Of a stretch of DNA of 64,000 nucleotides, positions 1 through 8,712 are shown in pieces (within the stretch, counting starts at the first letter, position 1; each line of letters starts with the position of its first letter). Source of the DNA: an uncultured Planctomycetaceae bacterium. Lineage in GTDB: Bacteria > Planctomycetota > Planctomycetia > Planctomycetales > Planctomycetaceae. Under the pieces are notes generated by a model. It was not told the DNA's origin. It saw only the letters and a list, made by a program, of their open reading frames with translations, and ran no database searches. The DNA lies in the NCBI GenBank assembly GCA_903858815.1, contig CAIOKE010000133.1:248001-312000 (forward strand), in the 5' to 3' direction. Made by a program: the position numbers and the translations under genes.

Positions 1-416
1 AGGTAGAGGAAGCGGCGGCAGCTGCTGGCCTTGCACTTAAAAGGCTGCAGAAGGAACTGGAACGCGGCGAAGTGGATCCGCAATTGCTGAAAGAACTGGG
101 CTGGACTGAAGAGGAGCTGGCTGGATTTGCAGAACGCATGCAGCAGCAGCTGAACGAACGAGTGGTCAATGATCAGCAGCAACGCGAGAAATCGCTTGCC
201 CAGAAGTCTTTTGAAGAGATGCTGCGAAGTCTTGGGATTGGTGGCAGCGGTGCCTCGCGTGACGGAGACACTCGCAGGGATCGCGACCGTCAGGATACGA
301 CCATCCGCAATTCCCCCCCGCCGTCTCGCTATCGCAGTAGTTTTGAGGCTTATCAGCGATCATTATCAACTGGTCGCAGTGGCAACCCCAAACCCGCTGC
401 AGGAAAGCCCCAGTGA
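1..416 (+). CDS. C-terminal end of a large coiled-coil protein (5' partial)
   Basis: The frame is open from position 3 to the stop at 414-416, so the gene starts outside the window; the GTG at 72 is internal. About 137 residues are visible. They contain an alanine- and glutamate-rich helix, then a DPQLLKELGWTEEEL segment, a Q-rich helix, and a basic/proline-rich tail ending near SRYRSSFEAYQRSLS. From memory, this tail (LLKELGWT..., then a Y-x-x-x-F/Y-x-A-Y motif) is common at the C-terminus of very large planctomycete membrane proteins found near DUF4175-like genes. One such gene lies at 4358-6802 on the other strand. The exact function is unknown. A hairpin terminator follows directly. Confidence 0.7.
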   Translation, partial: VEEAAAAAGLALKRLQKELERGEVDPQLLKELGWTEEELAGFAERMQQQLNERVVNDQQQREKSLAQKSFEEMLRSLGIGGSGASRDGDTRRDRDRQDTTIRNSPPPSRYRSSFEAYQRSLSTGRSGNPKPAAGKPQ

Positions 417-431
417 ACGTCTGAAACAAAA

Positions 432-454
432 AAACGCCGCAGAACGCGGCGTTT
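432..454. terminator. Bidirectional hairpin terminator
   Basis: AAACGCCGC (432-440) and GCGGCGTTT (446-454) form a perfect 9-bp stem with a 5-nt loop. An A-rich run precedes it (T-rich for the minus strand) and three T close it on the plus strand. It sits between two convergent genes ending at 416 (+) and 487 (-), so it can serve both. Confidence 0.8.
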
Positions 455-486
455 CATGTCAGCTGAGAATCCTGTTTGCGGGCAGC

Positions 487-795
487 TCAGGCCATATCGA
501 ACGATTCGCTGTCATCGTTCATTTCATCTTCAACAACAAGGTTCCCCATACTGCCCGGACCGTGATCGTAACAGTCGTCTTCGTGCCACAACGGCAGACC
601 GGCAGCATACCGAGCAGCCAGCATCATCACCTTCTCTTCAGAACCGGGCTTGGCGGCCGTAGGAGCTGACGGATCGACACCCAGAGACTTGAGTTCTTCT
701 TCAAAGCCAGCGTCAAGGTCGTTCAGAAACTCGTAACCTTCGATGTCCGAAAGAGACTCCAATCCGGGATCGGCATCATAGTACTGTGGAAACAT
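487..795 (-). CDS. Small acidic hypothetical protein, 102 aa
   Basis: The start is the ATG at 795-793: it is preceded by AGGAG eight bases upstream, while the upstream in-frame codons encode an Arg/His-rich stretch that looks untranslated. The product begins MFPQYYDADPGLESLSDIEG and is rich in Asp and Glu, ending in an acidic tail (VVEDEMNDDSESFDMA). There is no signal peptide or membrane segment. I do not recognise a family; the composition suggests a soluble, possibly protein-binding polypeptide. A consensus-like promoter lies about 130 bp upstream (928-956), which suggests a long 5' leader. It converges with the partial coiled-coil gene and shares its terminator. Confidence 0.75.
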   Translation of the reverse strand: MFPQYYDADPGLESLSDIEGYEFLNDLDAGFEEELKSLGVDPSAPTAAKPGSEEKVMMLAARYAAGLPLWHEDDCYDHGPGSMGNLVVEDEMNDDSESFDMA

Positions 796-1133
796 GGCAA
801 CTCCTGGAGGGACAAACGAATGAAGCTGTTCCGTCCGTGGAGTGTGGTTGTGAAAGCCGTGTTGCCACACGCGACACAACCGCCAGGCATAACGCCGGCG
901 TCGCAAGCGAATCCTTTCGCGTCGCAGATTGTTGGATCTGAATGCAGTGATGTCAATATTTTTTTACATCTGATAAGCCGTTTCCACGGATCCAGCAGTG
1001 CCACCCAAAACCCCAGAGCCTGAAATTTCTGGATTTTTCATGGTTCTGATGTTTTTTGACAGCCTTTTGCGGAACTGTTGCCTGGCGACATCACAGATCC
1101 GGAGGAATGTGGCTTCAAGGCATCAGCCAACCG
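796..1133. other. Intergenic region
   Basis: A 338-bp gap between two minus-strand genes. It contains the promoter at 928-956 and an AT-rich stretch near 955-1060. No ORF with a convincing ribosome binding site, and no RNA-like fold, was seen. Confidence 0.6.
928..956 (-). promoter_or_regulatory. Sigma-70-like promoter for the 487-795 gene
   Basis: On the minus strand, a perfect TTGACA (-35, 956-951) is separated by exactly 17 bp from AACAAT (-10, 933-928; 4 of 6 consensus bases). Transcription would begin near 921, giving a leader of about 125 nt before the ATG at 795. Predicted from sequence only. Confidence 0.5.
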
Positions 1134-1862
1134 TTACCGACTGCCCGCCTTCTCAGCGATCCCCAAAGTTCCCGACTCACCTGCAACAGCAGAATCTCCT
1201 CGCAAGCGAGCGAGCAATTCCGGTCGAAATCCGCGCAACTCAAACAGTCCGTCAGGCCGGACTTCAAGGTGCGGCGGTTTCATCACAATCCTGACGATAC
1301 TTTCAACAACAGGATAAAACACGGTCATGAGCAGTGGCCAGCAAGTCGCCCATTCGCCCCCAATCCATTGATGAATATAAAACGAAGGGAAAGCAACCAA
1401 TCCAAAGCAACAACCCAGCATTACACCAACCATCAATCCCCGCCACACACCGGTCCGCGTGTAATACCCTGCGACCAGCACCCTCGACCGCCCCCATGGC
1501 CAGTGCATCATCGCATTCACAGCAAAGCCGACCGCCTGAGCACTCATCATGGCAATCAATGGCCATGCGAAACCCGCGAGTTTCGAATAACACTCCGCAA
1601 AAAACAGGCCCAGCAGTATTGTCCACGCTGCGACCATTGAGGGCACTCGATGTTTTCTCTGAGAATACACCCAGAATCTTACAGGCTTCACATACTCACC
1701 AACATCCTGCCCGGTCCGCATGCAGATCCTCGGCAAGTGCAGGCGAGAACCACAAATAAGGCCATCGTCACTCAATTCAAACCACTGCTCGTTCGCCGAA
1801 AACTCGGGGGACTGCTGTACTGCCTCGGGTACAGCATATGGATTCACCACTTCGCGATTCAT
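1134..1862 (-). CDS. Four-helix membrane protein with NPYAV N-terminus (paralogue A)
   Basis: The product is about 242 aa. The frame can start at GTG 1865 or at the adjacent ATG 1862; GGAAAGG lies just upstream and I prefer the ATG. The cytoplasmic N-terminus has NPYAVPEA, followed by a soluble stretch with W-F-E-L-S-D-D-G-L-I-C-G-S-R-L-H-L-P-R-I-C. Four probable membrane helices follow (about residues 75-95, 98-119, 143-164 and 174-194), then a cytosolic tail with HLEVRPDGLFELRGF. It is clearly paralogous to its neighbour at 1894-2601, which has matching N-terminal, WFEV...ESLICHSSLRLPQYC and KVKPEQDGRFEMTGF segments. Last gene of a minus-strand operon, 31 bp after the paralogue. Function unknown. 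Confidence 0.75.
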   Translation of the reverse strand: MNREVVNPYAVPEAVQQSPEFSANEQWFELSDDGLICGSRLHLPRICMRTGQDVGEYVKPVRFWVYSQRKHRVPSMVAAWTILLGLFFAECYSKLAGFAWPLIAMMSAQAVGFAVNAMMHWPWGRSRVLVAGYYTRTGVWRGLMVGVMLGCCFGLVAFPSFYIHQWIGGEWATCWPLLMTVFYPVVESIVRIVMKPPHLEVRPDGLFELRGFRPELLARLRGDSAVAGESGTLGIAEKAGSR

Positions 1863-1893
1863 CACCAGCCTTTCCAGTTCGTTGGTTCTCTGT

Positions 1894-2601
1894 TCAGTTC
1901 TTCAGCCTGGCCAGGAAAGCGTCCGAAAAGCCGGTCATTTCAAATCGTCCGTCCTGTTCGGGCTTCACTTTCAAGGCCAGTCCTCGCAGCCACAGACGGC
2001 TGAGAGTATTCATGATAAGAAACGGAACAAACCAGAATCCGCCAATGCGGGCGGGTAGAATCCCGCCAAAACTGTCCATCACCATTATGGGCACAAAGAA
2101 AATCACCGGGAATACTCCGACCCAGAATCTGATACGATTGCGCCCTCGCGACAGAAATGCAGTCACCAGCACCTGCTGACGGTTGACCCGAATTCGACGC
2201 AGGAAAAAGATGGCCACCAGACCCGGGCCAGCAAAGGCCACAACACACAGCAATACCGTCACAGCAGTCGACGATGGTGACGTTGCCAGCGACGCTGCCG
2301 AAGAACTGATCAGGGAGATGAAAGTAAGCACCCAGATGACCGACAGCAGCACCACTCCCAGCAATTTCAGCGTCCGCTGCAGGCTGAAACCGGGATTGTG
2401 CACAAGACAAAGACTGAAGGGAGCCGCTTCCGGACAATCTTCACCCGTCACCAGACAATACTGCGGCAGTCGCAGTGAACTGTGACAGATCAATGACTCG
2501 CCTCGCACCTCAAACCAATCATCAGCAGCCTCCGCTACAGCAGCATAAGCAGCGTTTGGTGAGACAGCAAATGGATTGTCCTGCTGCTCGTCTGAACTCA
2601 T
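1894..2601 (-). CDS. Four-helix membrane protein with NPFAV N-terminus (paralogue B)
   Basis: The product is 235 aa. Its ATG (2601-2599) overlaps the stop of the upstream gene as ATGA, so translation is probably coupled. N-terminal NPFAVSPNA is followed by a soluble domain (W-F-E-V-R-G-E-S-L-I-C-H-S-S-L-R-L-P-Q-Y-C), hydrophobic segments near 77-100, 113-134, 157-177 and 186-200, and a C-terminal KVKPEQDGRFEMTGFSDAFL. The same layout occurs in the gene at 1134-1862, so the two look like an old tandem duplication with diverged membrane parts. NPYA/NPFA N-termini are common in planctomycete proteins of unknown role. Function unknown. Confidence 0.75.
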   Translation of the reverse strand: MSSDEQQDNPFAVSPNAAYAAVAEAADDWFEVRGESLICHSSLRLPQYCLVTGEDCPEAAPFSLCLVHNPGFSLQRTLKLLGVVLLSVIWVLTFISLISSSAASLATSPSSTAVTVLLCVVAFAGPGLVAIFFLRRIRVNRQQVLVTAFLSRGRNRIRFWVGVFPVIFFVPIMVMDSFGGILPARIGGFWFVPFLIMNTLSRLWLRGLALKVKPEQDGRFEMTGFSDAFLARLKN

Positions 2602-4328
2602 CCACCTGCCCCCTTCCGCCCCTGCTTCTCAAGGTCTTTTGCCGATTCAAACAACTTCTGCTGACGCACGGCAAGCTCAGACACCTGCTTCTGCAATTCT
2701 ACACGCTCTGCCCCCTCGGCCCGATCCAGCAATCCATCCACCTGCTTCGTCCGACGATTCACCTGTAACTGCAGATTTTTCAACACGCGAATTTCGGCAA
2801 TCAGATCCACCAGTGGAGATTGCTGCTGCTGAGGCTGCTGAGGCTGCTGTTGTTGATCCTGCTGCTGGTCCTGCATCTGCTGCATCTCACGCTGCATCGT
2901 TTCAATCAACTGCTTCAGCGATTCCAGAATATCCCTTTGCACAGAAACCGTCAGCTCAGTTACGTTCGACTGCTGCATCCAGTCTGCCACCGAATTCATA
3001 TCCGACTCAATGTCCTCAACCGCCAGCAGAATCGCTGAAGATGTCCCGTCTTCACGAATCAACAGAACCGTCTGAGCACATTCGCGAGCCAACTCGGTCT
3101 GCTGCTGGGCTAACTCACGACAGCGACCATAAGACAATTCCAGCCACTCCTTCTGAGGAACAGCAGCCAATGCTGTCGTCCCCTCATGAATCTGCGACTC
3201 CACAAGCAGCAGCCGCTGGAAACGTGCCTCCAGCGAAGCCAGCACCATCTCCTTCTCCTCCTCTCGCAACTGCTTCAACTGCTCTTCCAGTTTCTCCGCA
3301 GCCTTCTGCAAATCCTGTAATGCCGCATCCTCCTCCTTCAATGCCTGTTCACGCTGCTGCTTCTGCAGCGCCTCCAGAGCCTGCTGCATCCGCTGAGCCG
3401 CCCGCTCCAGCGCTTCACGACCCGGAGTCTTCTGCTGCTGCTTCGCTGACTGCTGTTCCTGCCCACCCCCGCTCGCACCTTCCTGCGACTTCGGATCACC
3501 AGACTTCTCACCAGACTTCTCACCAGACTTCTCACCAGACTTCTCACCAGACTTCTCACCAGACTTCTCACCAGACTTCTCACCAGACTTCTCACCGGAC
3601 TTCTCACCGGACTTCGGCTCTGAATCCTTGCCACCCTGCCCTTCCGCTCCCTCAGCTCCTTCCTGTTCTCTGCCTTCGTCGTCATGCTCGCGCATTTCTT
3701 CCAGCAGTTTCTCGGTGCCATCTATCGCTTTCTGCTGTCCCGGCGCGGCATTCGACGGTGACTCTTCATTTTGAGCCGCACTTCGAGCCGATCGCTGTTC
3801 ACCGATCACATTGCGCAGATCCTTCAGCAGTCCATTCAGACGCTCACGTTCACGTTCGACTGCACTACGACGATCCTCGCTTTGCAGCAGCTTCATCAGC
3901 GATTGAAAACTCTGAATCAATTCCGTCTGCGTTTCCGAAGCCGCTCCCAGTTCTCCGGACTCCAGCAGAGCAATGACCTTTTCAAGATCCTCCCGAACCT
4001 GATCCTCGCGGCCCTTACCCAGTGTTTTTCTGAGCAGATCTGCGCGTTCCGGATCCTGTCGGCCCAGGATATCGGCCATCTGCATCAGCATTCGCTCAAA
4101 TCGAGCGTAGCGACCACTGACCGCAATCTGCTCGTTACGCAAAGTCTGGGGGTCTTTCGCCGTGGATTTTTCCGGAGGATCGGCCGCGGTATCCGGGGAG
4201 GCCTGGGAGGATTGCCCGGTAACACCGGGCTGCTGCGTCGTCGTGACAGCCTGCGCCAGCGGCCCGGCCCAGCCACCAGCCAGCAGGGTAATCCCCAGTA
4301 GTCCCGCCAGCACTGACAAGTAGTTCAT
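2598..4328 (-). CDS. Secreted Q/K/E-rich coiled-coil protein with KSGE repeats
   Basis: The ATG at 4328 is preceded by GAGGATTTC and gives a clean signal peptide (MNYLSVLAGLLGITLLAGG, cleavage probably after AQA). An alternative GTG at 4361 overlaps the upstream stop as GTGA but lacks a ribosome binding site and adds 11 residues. The 576-aa mature region is almost entirely charged helix: long E/K/R/Q coiled coils, a low-complexity linker with nine perfect KSGE units (about residues 240-276), further coils, and a Q-rich stretch near residue 500. This is probably a periplasmic or surface structural protein working with the DUF4175-like protein encoded just upstream. No enzyme motif was seen. 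Confidence 0.8.
   Translation of the reverse strand: MNYLSVLAGLLGITLLAGGWAGPLAQAVTTTQQPGVTGQSSQASPDTAADPPEKSTAKDPQTLRNEQIAVSGRYARFERMLMQMADILGRQDPERADLLRKTLGKGREDQVREDLEKVIALLESGELGAASETQTELIQSFQSLMKLLQSEDRRSAVERERERLNGLLKDLRNVIGEQRSARSAAQNEESPSNAAPGQQKAIDGTEKLLEEMREHDDEGREQEGAEGAEGQGGKDSEPKSGEKSGEKSGEKSGEKSGEKSGEKSGEKSGEKSGEKSGDPKSQEGASGGGQEQQSAKQQQKTPGREALERAAQRMQQALEALQKQQREQALKEEDAALQDLQKAAEKLEEQLKQLREEEKEMVLASLEARFQRLLLVESQIHEGTTALAAVPQKEWLELSYGRCRELAQQQTELARECAQTVLLIREDGTSSAILLAVEDIESDMNSVADWMQQSNVTELTVSVQRDILESLKQLIETMQREMQQMQDQQQDQQQQPQQPQQQQSPLVDLIAEIRVLKNLQLQVNRRTKQVDGLLDRAEGAERVELQKQVSELAVRQQKLFESAKDLEKQGRKGAGG
3505..3612. repeat. Tandem 12-bp repeat, nine units (KSGE-coding)
   Basis: Nine head-to-tail copies of ttctcaccagac (plus-strand reading). 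The last two copies carry ccggac instead of ccagac; the others are identical. On the coding (minus) strand each unit encodes K-S-G-E. A partial degenerate unit lies at about 3493-3504. The near-identity at nucleotide level suggests recent expansion by slippage. Confidence 0.9.
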
Positions 4329-4357
4329 TGAAATCCTCGTTTTCCTGGCAGGGCTAT

Positions 4358-6802
4358 TCACTTCAACAGATCATCCAACAGTCGGTTCTTCAGCAGGCGT
4401 TTCGTCTCTTCCATCAACCGCTGCTGCTCCTCAGACAACTGCTTCAGGTCCCGCAGCGCCTCATGAAATTCCGCCAGATCGCGAACATTATCCAGAATGC
4501 CTCGAAGTGCAGTGATCACGGCAGACAACTGACTTTCAGACTGTGCTATCAGCTGAGCTGTCGGCTGTCGTTCCATCGCAGCCCCTCGAAACGCAGCAAT
4601 GGCCCGATCCACCTGGGGCAGAGAAGTATCACGGACCTGCTTCAGTGGATCCACAATTCCCGCCTGCATCGTCTCTGCGTTATGCAGCGGAATGGCGTTA
4701 TTCACCAGTTGCCGCACAATTTCCTCAAATGATTCAATGATTGCATTCAGTTCGTTTGCCTGCCTTCGCAGAGAATTCCCCGATCGGCTGCCACACGTCA
4801 GCAGACTGGCCAGATCGGTCTCAACCGCAGCACCGCCGGCAGCCTCCGTCCGCAAAGCGACCTGCTGATGCAACTGCAGATCCCTGCGAATGTCCTCCAA
4901 CTGCCCCAGTACCTCTTCAAATCGAGTTCGCAGAGCAATTTCACGAGTATACAGAATGGACAATAACTCATCGTCGCTGACGATCTGAAAAGCCAGCGGT
5001 GTACTGCGAGTCGTCCCGGGCTGAGGCGAAGGATTCGCATCCGCCGCGACCACCGAAACAGTCAACGACTGTCCTTCAGACAACTCCAATGGCTGCACTT
5101 CAAAGAATTCGTACTGTTCGTCAGCCGAGCGGTTGAGACTGAAATCCGTGCTGCCGGGCTGCGGACCTGCCCGAAAATTCCGAGGACGCCATCCAGTCTC
5201 GTCATCCACCTGAAACTCAAAGCGAGCCGACTGCAGGCCGTAGTCGTCCCGCAGGCGTCCGGCGACCGGTATACGAGCACGTTTCGTGATGGAGTTGCTG
5301 ATTCCGGTCATCTGAGCAACCACGACGGGTGGAAGATCACGAACACCAGCAATTCGCAGCGTTTCCGGGCTGGCAGATTTCACATCATCCGTATCATGCA
5401 GCGCGAATCTGAGACTGGTATTCGGCAGTATCAACAGCCTGCTGTCTACGGCGATGGGATTCGGCATGGCTGAGTCACCCGGTGATGCTCCGGCGGAAGC
5501 AATTTCTGACTGAGCTGTTGTCAGTAGCTGGAATCCCGCGTTAATTGTCACTCCATCAGCGGCGATCAGAGGTGAATCGATTTTTAAAGGCTGACGATCG
5601 TCATAAAACACCACCTGGCTGCCAACACGATCACCCTCAATGACAAATCGCTCCGTCAGGATCCGCGCCGACTGCAGCGGCTTTGCCGATCGGGCTGCCA
5701 GCTGAAAAGCCGTTCCTTCCGGCAGCGGCAACTCACTGCCCGTCACGGTAATGTCCGCCTCACGCAATTGATTCCAGCCCGTGTATTCAGGGTATATGCA
5801 CCGCAGACGAATACTGTCGAGACCAGGGACATCCACAACCTCGACCAGCCACGGCTGCAGGTTGCGAAAATCGCCAGCCAGAACCTCAATCCGCACGGGT
5901 TCGCGCAGCTGGGTCACAAAAAAACGAAAACGACGATTACCAGCAGAGGTCACCCAGGCCCGACTGCGACTGCCATCCTCACGAATCACATCCACTCGAA
6001 TTCTGTCCGGGACAACCCATTCTCGCCCCGTAGATGCATCCAGTTCTGGTACCGAAAACTCAAGTTCCAGATCCGCCGAACGCGGATGCCGATAGACCAG
6101 CGAACCAACTCGGTCGTCCAACGAGCGAAATTCCACACGTCGGTCATCAGGTTGAGCAATTGCAGATACCTGCAGCAAAGTCGTCCGCTGCCAGTAGATT
6201 TCCTGACACAGCACAAATGCCTTCCACCAGCGCTGCGGCAGTCGTGGATTCACCAGCGAAGGAATCAGGATTGAGCACAGCAGGACTGCTGACGTCAGCC
6301 CCATACGTCGCAGTCGTCGGGTGTCGAACAGGTCGGATTCGTGCACATCGCGAGCCTGCAGTTCGGCCTGCTGGACGGCACGTCGCAGCATTTCCATCGA
6401 CAATGGCCCATCGATCGGCAGGCCTGTTGAAGATTCGACTGCTGTTACCAGCCGATCCTGAAACTGCGGAAATCGTCGCTCCAGCAACAGTGCCACATCA
6501 CGATCACCAATCGATCGCAGCAGTGGCCGCAGCACACGCCGCGAAATCAGAACCAGCAGCACCGGCACCAGCAGGACCAGAAACAGCGATCGCAGCTCAA
6601 CCGGAAGTTCCAGTCGCTGCAATTGAAACCAGCCCAGATCGATCCCCAGCGTGCCCCAGAACAGTGCCGCGAAACCGCAGGTTACCGACAGGACGCCAGC
6701 CAGCAGAGCGTCCCGCCGCAGTCGCGAACGAACGCGTGCCAGCAGACCGCGAATGGCTGGCGGCAGATCGATGCGGGCAACAGCAGGCGTCGTGGAGGAC
6801 AT
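4358..6802 (-). CDS. DUF4175-like large membrane protein
   Basis: The 814-aa product starts at ATG 6802-6800. The N-terminus holds two or three membrane helices (about residues 33-55, 70-90, 160-180) with conserved-looking VALLLERRFPQFQDRLVTAVE between them. This is the pattern of DUF4175-type proteins, in which a short membrane anchor precedes a long extracytoplasmic domain. The middle (about 200-620) is beta-rich and resembles the Ig-like part of that family. The C-terminus (about 625-814) is a long helical region with many L/Q/E. First gene of a four-gene operon; its TGA lies next to the start of the downstream coiled-coil gene. Probable envelope function; biochemical role unknown. Confidence 0.7.
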   Translation of the reverse strand: MSSTTPAVARIDLPPAIRGLLARVRSRLRRDALLAGVLSVTCGFAALFWGTLGIDLGWFQLQRLELPVELRSLFLVLLVPVLLVLISRRVLRPLLRSIGDRDVALLLERRFPQFQDRLVTAVESSTGLPIDGPLSMEMLRRAVQQAELQARDVHESDLFDTRRLRRMGLTSAVLLCSILIPSLVNPRLPQRWWKAFVLCQEIYWQRTTLLQVSAIAQPDDRRVEFRSLDDRVGSLVYRHPRSADLELEFSVPELDASTGREWVVPDRIRVDVIREDGSRSRAWVTSAGNRRFRFFVTQLREPVRIEVLAGDFRNLQPWLVEVVDVPGLDSIRLRCIYPEYTGWNQLREADITVTGSELPLPEGTAFQLAARSAKPLQSARILTERFVIEGDRVGSQVVFYDDRQPLKIDSPLIAADGVTINAGFQLLTTAQSEIASAGASPGDSAMPNPIAVDSRLLILPNTSLRFALHDTDDVKSASPETLRIAGVRDLPPVVVAQMTGISNSITKRARIPVAGRLRDDYGLQSARFEFQVDDETGWRPRNFRAGPQPGSTDFSLNRSADEQYEFFEVQPLELSEGQSLTVSVVAADANPSPQPGTTRSTPLAFQIVSDDELLSILYTREIALRTRFEEVLGQLEDIRRDLQLHQQVALRTEAAGGAAVETDLASLLTCGSRSGNSLRRQANELNAIIESFEEIVRQLVNNAIPLHNAETMQAGIVDPLKQVRDTSLPQVDRAIAAFRGAAMERQPTAQLIAQSESQLSAVITALRGILDNVRDLAEFHEALRDLKQLSEEQQRLMEETKRLLKNRLLDDLLK

Positions 6803-7104
6803 GCAGAAAACCTGATCGTGAGGACCGCCTGGAGGAAATGAATTACCAGAGGCTATGATATGACGATCAGCAGTCTAGCGGTCGGAACGCCAGTGCTGTA
6901 GGCCGAAGCCGAATTTCCGAGGGAATCACGAAAATCTCGCTCCCTCAAATTCGCTCTTTCACGCTGGGACAAGCGTCGGTGGCCTGGTACCCGAGTGACT
7001 GCTGTGTTACCCTGTGTCGTTTTTCCGCTGCTCAGTTGCATCTCCGGCACTCTTCGCAGCAGACACTCTGTTCACCGACCTGCTCAGACCAGAACCGATA
7101 ACCG
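6803..7104. other. Divergent intergenic region
   Basis: A 302-bp gap between the minus-strand DUF4175-like operon and plus-strand guaA. It must carry both promoters, but I could not pick a convincing -35/-10 pair. No ORF, hairpin or purine-riboswitch-like fold was evident. Confidence 0.5.
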
Positions 7105-8712
7105 ATGTCAGGCAACGCAAATCCCGGCACTATTTCCGTTTCCAATGGTCCGACCGCCCCGGGTGCCACCGGCGAACTGGTGCTGGTCATGGATTTTGGC
7201 TCTCAAACCGCCCAGTTGATCGCTCGTCGGGTCCGCGATCAGAACGTTTTCTGCCAGATCGTCCGCCATGACCTCAGTGCCCAGAGAATCCGCCAACTGG
7301 CCCCTCGCGGCCTGATCCTTTCCGGCGGTCCCGCCAGTGTCTACGGCGACGGTTCACCCAAAGTCGACCCCGCCATATTTCAGCTGGGTATCCCCATCCT
7401 TGGTATCTGCTACGGCATGCAGCTCACCTGTTACACGCTCGGTGGTCGCATCCTGCCAGCTCACTCCCGCGAATTCGGACGGGCTCCGTGTTCACAGCTT
7501 TCCGAATCCGATTCGCTGCTGTTTCAGGGGCTACCCACAACCTTTACCGCGTGGATGAGCCACGGTGATCAGGTAGAATCTCTGACGGGTGATTTCAAGG
7601 CAATAGCGTCAACCGCAACGTGCCCGAATGCCGCCGTGCGGCATCGTGATCTGCCAATCTACGGGCTGCAGTTCCATCCGGAAGTCACACACACCGAATT
7701 TGGTGGCCAGTTGCTGGCGAACTTCGTGCGGAATATCTGCGGTTGTCAGGGCACATGGCAGATCAGTTCCCTGATTGAACAGCAGAAGCAGCTGATTCGG
7801 CAGCGTGTCGGCAGCGACCGAGTCATCTGCGGGCTTTCCGGCGGTGTGGATTCTGCCGTCACAGCCGCTTTAATCTCTGCCGCTATCGGTGACCAGTTGT
7901 CCTGCATCTTCGTGGACAATGGTCTGCTGCGCAAGGGCGAACGCCAGGATGTGGAAGAGCAGTTCACACAGCATTTCAAAACAGACCTGCATGTCGTTGA
8001 TGCGTCCCGGAGATTTCTGACCGAACTGGCAGATGTCACCGATCCGCAGCGCAAACGAAAAATCATCGGCAAAGCATTCATCGATGTCTTTCGAGATGAA
8101 GCTCGTTCGATTCCGAACGCCCGCTTCCTGGCCCAGGGGACACTGTATCCCGATGTCATCGAAAGCGGAGCAAATCCGGACGGACCTGCAGCCACAATCA
8201 AGTCGCACCACAACGTGGGTGGACTGCCCGCTGAACTGGGTTTCGAACTGATTGAGCCTCTGCGTGATCTGTTCAAGGACGAAGTTCGAAGGATGGGAGT
8301 TGAACTGGGGCTGCCTGAAAAAATGGTCTGGCGGCATCCGTTCCCCGGACCGGGACTTGCCGTTCGCTGCCTGGGCGCAGTTGCCGAGGACCGTCTGCGG
8401 ATCCTGCGGGAAGCCGATGCAATTCTGATTGAAGAACTGCATGCTGCCGGATTGTATCGCCAGATCCAGCAGGCGTTTGTCGTGCTGCTGCCCGTGCAGT
8501 CTGTCGGTGTCATGGGGGATGACCGCACCTATGAAAATACGGCTGCAATCCGTGCCGTACAGACCGAAGACTTCATGACGGCCGACTGGTTCCATTTCCC
8601 CTGGGATGTACTCGGACGCATCTCCACACGCATCATCAATTCCGTGCGTGGGATCAATCGAGTGGTCTATGATGTCAGCTCAAAACCGCCGGCCACCATT
8701 GAATGGGAATAG
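7105..8712 (+). CDS. guaA: GMP synthase (glutamine-hydrolysing)
   Basis: This enzyme converts XMP, ATP and glutamine to GMP in the cytoplasm. The 535-aa length is normal for the family. The class I glutamine amidotransferase domain has [18 protein letters not shown], the nucleophile in LGICYGMQL and the catalytic His-Glu in FHPEVTH. The ATP pyrophosphatase domain carries [10 protein letters not shown], and the C-terminal dimerisation domain contains the characteristic [18 protein letters not shown] and ends KPPATIEWE. About 25 residues precede the usual start of the family, so an internal start is possible, but ATG 7105 is the only good upstream candidate. The last 10 bp overlap the downstream cinA gene in another frame, which suggests translational coupling. 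Confidence 0.97.
   Translation: MSGNANPGTISVSNGPTAPGATGELVLVMDFGSQTAQLIARRVRDQNVFCQIVRHDLSAQRIRQLAPRGLILSGGPASVYGDGSPKVDPAIFQLGIPILGICYGMQLTCYTLGGRILPAHSREFGRAPCSQLSESDSLLFQGLPTTFTAWMSHGDQVESLTGDFKAIASTATCPNAAVRHRDLPIYGLQFHPEVTHTEFGGQLLANFVRNICGCQGTWQISSLIEQQKQLIRQRVGSDRVICGLSGGVDSAVTAALISAAIGDQLSCIFVDNGLLRKGERQDVEEQFTQHFKTDLHVVDASRRFLTELADVTDPQRKRKIIGKAFIDVFRDEARSIPNARFLAQGTLYPDVIESGANPDGPAATIKSHHNVGGLPAELGFELIEPLRDLFKDEVRRMGVELGLPEKMVWRHPFPGPGLAVRCLGAVAEDRLRILREADAILIEELHAAGLYRQIQQAFVVLLPVQSVGVMGDDRTYENTAAIRAVQTEDFMTADWFHFPWDVLGRISTRIINSVRGINRVVYDVSSKPPATIEWE

Noticed and set aside
3505-3612. Possible CRISPR-like array
   Set aside because: Units are 12 bp, head-to-tail with no spacers, in frame with a protein; it is a coding repeat.
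2576-3976. 466-codon plus-strand ORF
   Set aside because: It lies antisense to the KSGE coiled-coil gene; its long P/S/H/T-rich translation mirrors the repetitive Q/K/E codons and has no ribosome binding site.
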